Assembly (NCBI RefSeq): GCF_007997155.1
Contig: NZ_VORT01000010.1
Location: 124,001 to 188,000 of the forward strand
DNA length: 64,000 nt
Direction: 5' to 3'
From: Aequorivita antarctica
GTDB taxonomy: Bacteria; Bacteroidota; Bacteroidia; Flavobacteriales; Flavobacteriaceae
The notes under the pieces are model-generated. The model did no database searches. It saw only the letters and a list, made by a program, of their open reading frames with translations, and was not told where the DNA came from. Shown piece after piece: positions 59,885 to 64,000 of this stretch (its first letter is position 1; every line of letters begins with the position of its first letter). Position numbers and translations under genes: made by a program.

Positions 59885-60838
59885 ATGGAATATCTTGATT
59901 TTGAACTCCCTATAAAAGAATTGCAGGAACAGTACGAAAAAGCATGCCTTATCGGCCAAGAAAGCGATGTGGATGTTTCTAATACTTGTAAGCAGATTGA
60001 AAAGAAACTGAACGACACCAAAAAGGAAATATACAAAAACCTTACTCCTTGGCAGCGCGTGCAGCTTTCCCGTCACCCGGATCGTCCTTATACAATGGAC
60101 TACATTAATGCAATTTGTGGAGATTCTTTTTTGGAACTTCATGGAGACCGAGGTTTTAAAGACGATAAAGCAATGGTTGGCGGCCTCGGAAAAATTGGCG
60201 ATCAAAGTTTTATGTTCGTAGGCCAACAGAAAGGTTATAACACAAAGACCCGTCAATTCAGAAATTTTGGAATGGCGAACCCCGAAGGCTACCGAAAAGC
60301 ATTACGTTTAATGAAATCTGCAGAAAAATTCAATCTACCTGTGGTATGTTTTGTCGATACTCCAGGAGCATTCCCAGGTTTGGAAGCTGAAGAGCGCGGA
60401 CAGGGTGAAGCCATTGCCCGAAATATTTTAGAAATGACTCGTCTAAAAGTGCCTATTATTGTGGTTATAATTGGAGAAGGAGCAAGCGGCGGTGCCTTGG
60501 GAATTGGTGTTGGCGATAAAGTATTGATGCTCGAAAATACTTGGTACTCTGTAATCTCTCCAGAAAGCTGTTCTTCTATATTATGGCGAAGCTGGGAGTT
60601 TAAAGAACAAGCTGCAGAAGCCTTGAAACTGACGGCAATTGATATGAAAAAACTAAAGCTTATTGATGAAATCGTAAAGGAACCTTTAGGTGGTGCCCAT
60701 AGCGACCGAGAGAAAACTTTTAGAACAGTTGCAGGTGTAATTGAAAAACAATATAAAGTATTAAAAATGTTATCCCCAACCGATTTGGTGAAAAATAGAA
60801 TGGAAAAATATTTAGAAATGGGCGAGTTCAAAAGTTAG
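59885..60838 (+). CDS. accA: Acetyl-CoA carboxylase carboxyltransferase subunit alpha
   Basis: 317 residues, started at 59885 ([13 protein letters not shown]); the frame is open 12 codons upstream over the promoter. With AccD it transfers the carboxyl group from biotin to acetyl-CoA, the first step of fatty acid synthesis. Motifs: [22 protein letters not shown] near 148-155, G-E-G-G-S-G-G-A-L (as G-E-G-A-S-G-G-A-L) near 188-196. Partner accD is not in the window. A hairpin terminator follows. Confidence 0.95.
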   Translation: MEYLDFELPIKELQEQYEKACLIGQESDVDVSNTCKQIEKKLNDTKKEIYKNLTPWQRVQLSRHPDRPYTMDYINAICGDSFLELHGDRGFKDDKAMVGGLGKIGDQSFMFVGQQKGYNTKTRQFRNFGMANPEGYRKALRLMKSAEKFNLPVVCFVDTPGAFPGLEAEERGQGEAIARNILEMTRLKVPIIVVIIGEGASGGALGIGVGDKVLMLENTWYSVISPESCSSILWRSWEFKEQAAEALKLTAIDMKKLKLIDEIVKEPLGGAHSDREKTFRTVAGVIEKQYKVLKMLSPTDLVKNRMEKYLEMGEFKS

Positions 60839-60867
60839 ATTGTACTATAGCTTTACATTACGTAAAT

Positions 60868-60892
60868 CCGAGGTGGAAGCCTCGGTTTTTTT
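60868..60892 (+). terminator. accA: Terminator after accA
   Basis: CCGAGG, loop TGGAAG, CCTCGG (60868-60885) then TTTTTTT. Confidence 0.9.
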
Positions 60893-60994
60893 ATGGGGTT
60901 ATCAACAATATTATAGAGTTTTCAACAGTTCAATTGTTGATGAGTGGTTAATATCGTAATGATGAAAGTTCTTCCTTCCTCTTAACATTTTCTT

Positions 60995-61002
60995 TACATT
61001 CG
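60995..61002 (+). promoter_or_regulatory. dnaB: -7-like box TACATTCG before dnaB
   Basis: TAnnTTCG, one base from consensus, with only 4 bases to the ATG at 61007; a near-leaderless transcript would result. Confidence 0.4.
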
Positions 61003-61006
61003 CATA

Positions 61007-62560
61007 ATGGAAAAAATCAAACCTCAAACTAGTTTTTCAACCCGCTCAGCCCAAGTTATATCACTTGAAAAGGGAAAAATACCCCCACAAGCACTTGATT
61101 TAGAAGAGGTTGTGCTTGGAGCCTTGATGATTGACAAAAAAGGGGTTGATGAGGTAATAGATATCTTACATCCCGAGGTTTTTTACAAACAGGCGCATCA
61201 ACACATTTTTGAAGCTATTCACAATTTGTTTGAAGACAGCCAACCAGTGGACTTATTAACCGTTTCCACGAAACTCAAGAAGCAAGGAAAATTGGAACTT
61301 GTGGGTGGTGAGTTTTATCTGATTCAGTTGACCCAAAAAGTGTCCTCTTCGGCACATATTGAGTTCCATGCGCGCATCATTCTTCAGAAATATATTCAAC
61401 GGAGTTTGATAAAAATTTCGAACGAAATAATAGAAGATTCCTATAATGAAAGCACTGACGTTTTTGACCTTTTGGACAATGCCGAATCTAAATTATACGA
61501 AGTAACACAAGGGAACATAAAGCGCTCTTCCGAAACCGCTCAAAACCTAGTAATCCAGGCCAAAAAAAGAATCGAAGAAATAGCAAACAAAGAAGGACTC
61601 TCTGGTGTTCCCTCGGGTTTTGCAAAGGTTGATAAGTTAACTTCGGGCTGGCAACCGAGTGATTTAATAATTATCGCCGCTCGTCCAGGTATGGGTAAAA
61701 CCGCCTTGACACTCTCTATGGCGCGAAATATTGCAGTGGAACACAACATCCCAGTTGCTTTTTTCTCCTTGGAAATGTCATCTGTACAGCTTATAACACG
61801 TTTGATTTCTTCCGAAACACAGTTGAGTTCCGAAAAATTACGTACGGGAAATCTTGAAAAACACGAATGGGAACAATTGAACGTAAAAGTGAAAGGTCTT
61901 GAAAAAGCACCACTTTTTATTGATGATTCTCCTTCGCTTTCTATTTTTGATTTACGTGCAAAAGCACGACGACTTTCATCGCAACACGGCATCAAGCTGA
62001 TTATTGTAGATTATTTGCAGTTGATGACTGCTGGCGGAAGCCAAAAAGGAGGTAATCGCGAACAGGAAATTTCAACAATTTCCCGAAACCTTAAAGCATT
62101 GGCTAAGGAATTGGCCATTCCAGTAATTGCGCTTTCCCAACTTTCCCGTGCCGTTGAAACCCGTGGTGGCAGCAAGCGCCCATTACTTTCTGATCTTCGT
62201 GAATCTGGAGCGATTGAGCAGGATGCAGATATTGTTTCTTTTATTTATCGCCCCGAATATTACAAAATTGACGAGTGGGATGATGAAGAACACACCCCAA
62301 CGGCAGGACAGGCAGAATTTATTGTAGCAAAACATCGTAACGGAGGTTTAGATGAAATTCGTTTGAAATTTATCGGTCACCTGGGTAAATTTGAAAGTCT
62401 CGATAATTTTGATACACCAACTGAAATTCACTCCAGAATGAACGATGCTGCTAATGACGACACTTTCAAAACAAAAAATCTTCCCTCGCCAAATGAGGCT
62501 TTCGGAAGTTCTATGAACAATGATTTCTCAATAGAGGAGGATAATGATGTGCCATTTTAA
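61007..62560 (+). CDS. dnaB: Replicative DNA helicase
   Basis: 517 residues. N-domain: P-P-Q-A-L-D-L-E-E-V-V-L-G-A, the usual DnaB entry. The RecA-like motor has Walker A A-R-P-G-M-G-K-T-A (about 225-233), Walker B I-I-V-D-Y-L-Q-L-M (about 333-341) and the R-x-x-E-Q-x-x-I-S / L-S-Q-L-S-R motifs, plus D-L-R-E-S-G-A-I-E-Q-D-A-D. No intein is present. Unwinds DNA at the replication fork. Upstream (60898-60943) AT-rich TTATCAACA- and TTTTCAACA-like sequences resemble DnaA boxes. Confidence 0.96.
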   Translation: MEKIKPQTSFSTRSAQVISLEKGKIPPQALDLEEVVLGALMIDKKGVDEVIDILHPEVFYKQAHQHIFEAIHNLFEDSQPVDLLTVSTKLKKQGKLELVGGEFYLIQLTQKVSSSAHIEFHARIILQKYIQRSLIKISNEIIEDSYNESTDVFDLLDNAESKLYEVTQGNIKRSSETAQNLVIQAKKRIEEIANKEGLSGVPSGFAKVDKLTSGWQPSDLIIIAARPGMGKTALTLSMARNIAVEHNIPVAFFSLEMSSVQLITRLISSETQLSSEKLRTGNLEKHEWEQLNVKVKGLEKAPLFIDDSPSLSIFDLRAKARRLSSQHGIKLIIVDYLQLMTAGGSQKGGNREQEISTISRNLKALAKELAIPVIALSQLSRAVETRGGSKRPLLSDLRESGAIEQDADIVSFIYRPEYYKIDEWDDEEHTPTAGQAEFIVAKHRNGGLDEIRLKFIGHLGKFESLDNFDTPTEIHSRMNDAANDDTFKTKNLPSPNEAFGSSMNNDFSIEEDNDVPF

Positions 62561-62645
62561 TTGAAATATTAACTTCGGATCAGTCGAAAGGACTTAGATT
62601 CCAATTATATTTTTCATATCTAAAACATGGCTTAAAAATTGTCGT

Positions 62646-62653
62646 TATCTTCG
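62646..62653 (+). promoter_or_regulatory. -7-like box TATCTTCG before the gene at 62658
   Basis: TAnnTTCG, 4 bases before the ATG, the same near-leaderless layout as dnaB. Confidence 0.4.
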
Positions 62654-62657
62654 CAAG

Positions 62658-63917
62658 ATGGCACGTTTTATTTTTATCATATTTCTATTCCTTTTCTCCT
62701 TAAAAGCTTCAGCTTCCTATATACTTATACCAATGGATGTGGAAAGCCAAAAAGAACATTTAAAAGCTTACGGAATTACCTATTGGGTTTTAGAAAAGCA
62801 ACAAAAAGTGAAATGGTTACTAAACTATCGCGGCGGTTCTTTTTTAATGCCCGATTCTCCTGAAATCCAAAAAGAATGTCGGATTCGTGGGGTTTCCTTT
62901 GAAGTGATTTCCGATAGTAAAACCGAACAAATCCTTACAGATATAAGCAGTCCTTCCAAAAATATGGACGCAGTGGTTCTGGAAAAAGCACCTAAGATTG
63001 CTGTTTATTCTCCAAAAGGAAACCTTCCTTGGGATGATGCCGTGACTATGGTTTTGACCTATGCTGAAATTCCATATACAGTAATTTATGACGAAGAAGT
63101 TTTGGGCGATCAGTTGATTCTTTATGATTGGCTGCATTTGCATCACGAAGACTTTACCGGGCAATACGGAAAATTCTACCGTGCTTATCGTTCAGCACCT
63201 TGGTATATTGAAGAAAAGAACAAAGCTGAAGCGCTCGCAGCAAAATTGGGTTATAATAAAGTTTCCGAAGAAAAGCTGGACGTCGCAAAAAAAATCCGCG
63301 ATTACGTAATTGGCGGAGGCTTTATGTTCGCAATGTGTAGTGCAACGGATAGTTTTGACATTGCCCTTTCCGCTGAAGGCGTTGATATTTGCGAACCTAT
63401 GTTTGACGGCGATCCAAGCGAACCGGGCTATCAAAGTAAAATAGATTACAGCAAAACTTTTGCTTTTAAAGATTATATTTTGGAACGAAGCCCAATGGTC
63501 TATGAGTTTTCGAGTATTGATATGACTGAAAAACGGCGAATTTCTAAAGAGTCCGATTATTTTACATTAATGGATTATTCAGCCAAATGGGACCCAATCC
63601 CGACGATGCTTTGCCAAAACCACACTGCCTTGGTAAAAGGTTTTATGGGGCAGACAACTTCTTTTGATCCTGATGAAATTAAATCTAACGTCTTGGTGAT
63701 GGGCGAAAACAAAAGTAATGGGGAAGCACGTTACATTCACGGTATTAAAGGAAAAGGATTCTTTACTTTCTACGGTGGTCACGACCCAGAAGACTACCAA
63801 CATAGAGTAGGGGATGCCAAGACTGAATTGGCACTCCACCCAAATTCCCCAGGATACAGACTTATTTTAAACAATGTTTTGTTTCCAGCAGCTAAGAAGA
63901 AGAAACAGAAAACCTAA
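62658..63917 (+). CDS. Conserved periplasmic protein, often labelled asparagine synthetase B
   Basis: 419 residues. Signal peptide (F-I-F-I-I-F-L-F-L-F-S-L-K-A-S-A). Conserved blocks: Y-I-L-I-P-M-D near 20-26, H-L-K-A-Y-G-I-T-Y-W-V-L, K-W-L-L-N-Y-R-G-G-S-F, D-W-L-H-L-H-H-E-D-F-T-G-Q near 156-168, G-G-G-F-M-F-A-M-C-S-A-T-D-S near 218-231 and F-Y-G-G-H-D-P-E-D-Y near 373-382. G-G-F-M-F-A-M-C resembles a glutamine-amidotransferase nucleophile elbow, and G-G-H near the end might be its His. There is no N-terminal Cys2 and no ATP-pyrophosphatase domain, so it is not asparagine synthetase B. Function unknown. Confidence 0.8.
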   Translation: MARFIFIIFLFLFSLKASASYILIPMDVESQKEHLKAYGITYWVLEKQQKVKWLLNYRGGSFLMPDSPEIQKECRIRGVSFEVISDSKTEQILTDISSPSKNMDAVVLEKAPKIAVYSPKGNLPWDDAVTMVLTYAEIPYTVIYDEEVLGDQLILYDWLHLHHEDFTGQYGKFYRAYRSAPWYIEEKNKAEALAAKLGYNKVSEEKLDVAKKIRDYVIGGGFMFAMCSATDSFDIALSAEGVDICEPMFDGDPSEPGYQSKIDYSKTFAFKDYILERSPMVYEFSSIDMTEKRRISKESDYFTLMDYSAKWDPIPTMLCQNHTALVKGFMGQTTSFDPDEIKSNVLVMGENKSNGEARYIHGIKGKGFFTFYGGHDPEDYQHRVGDAKTELALHPNSPGYRLILNNVLFPAAKKKKQKT

Positions 63918-63955
63918 ATTTCTAAAATCCCAAATCTCAGATATCAAATTTCCAG
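63914..63955 (+). repeat. Imperfect 7-bp repeats at the right end
   Basis: After the last gene, AAAATCC, CAAATCT, CAGATAT, CAAATTT, CCAGTTC follow each other in a 7-bp phase. Weaker than the other arrays, and the gene to the right is not visible. Confidence 0.4.
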
Positions 63956-64000
63956 TTCGCTATTGCCTAATTAAACTTTCGTAATAATCTTTGGGTGGTA

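Noticed and set aside
60289-60831. 180-codon frame opposite accA
   Set aside because: Antisense to the conserved AccA core, no start signal of its own.
61540-61995. 151-codon frame opposite dnaB
   Set aside because: Antisense to the helicase motor; no independent support.
62658-63917. Asparagine synthetase B
   Set aside because: Signal peptide present, no Cys2 nucleophile, no synthetase domain.

Overview
The window looks like a chromosomal segment of a marine-type member of the Flavobacteriaceae (Bacteroidetes); I cannot name the genus from sequence alone. The signs are low GC, promoters of the Bacteroidetes type (TTTG, about 20 bases, TAnnTTTG), a protein with a type IX secretion C-terminal domain, an N-terminal carboxypeptidase-regulatory-like domain fused to a TonB-plug-like piece, a CrtYcd-type lycopene cyclase in a zeaxanthin cluster, a split transketolase, and a queuine tRNA-ribosyltransferase lacking the usual zinc cysteines. 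No insertion sequence, phage, CRISPR array or rRNA operon was found.

Layout. 1-8359: envelope genes (HlyD adaptor cut by the left edge, CIA30 protein, VWA protein, large secreted CARDB/CHU_C protein, ABC-2 exporter pair). 8435-11108: an accessory-looking stretch with a small membrane protein between imperfect inverted repeats, several arrays of imperfect 7-bp repeats, and a cyclophilin-FKBP fusion. 11109-22339: small redox, RNA-binding and lipoprotein genes, a SulP transporter, a DUF3999/DUF2339 pair, a carotenoid-desaturase-like oxidoreductase, a PUR-like protein and an ABC exporter half. 22436-28589: leucine dehydrogenase, the nusB-DUF1573-yajC group, pepT, pyrD (with a dispersed repeat inserted in frame) and a LysE exporter. 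28720-34003: HMG-CoA lyase, 5'-nucleotidase and cytochrome c operon, then a trio of porin, FMN-binding protein and four-helix membrane protein behind a Fur-like palindrome. 34149-46184: guaB, OmpH/Skp, three coupled SurA/PpiC-type genes plus a MoxR ATPase, aconitase, TlpA thioredoxin. 46196-51792: SET-domain protein, crtY-like/crtZ/crtB/crtI with a CarH-like B12-dependent MerR regulator, and tRNA-Lys and tRNA-Leu. 52170-63917: aroK, PRPP transferase, Hsp15-like protein, FKBP lipoprotein, split transketolase, tgt-lptG-like-eamA-accA, dnaB, and a periplasmic protein often mislabelled as asparagine synthetase.

How it fits together. Most of the window is housekeeping: branched amino acid and leucine breakdown (leucine dehydrogenase, HMG-CoA lyase), nucleotide synthesis, outer-membrane protein folding (OmpH, SurA-like, LptG-like), replication and carotenoid synthesis. 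The most unusual material is in the non-coding DNA: 7-bp-periodic arrays next to promoters, a telomere-like G-quadruplex motif, and REP-like palindromes, one of which lies inside pyrD. Among the genes, the candidate new system is the apparently iron-regulated porin/flavinylated-protein/membrane-protein trio at 31631-34003.
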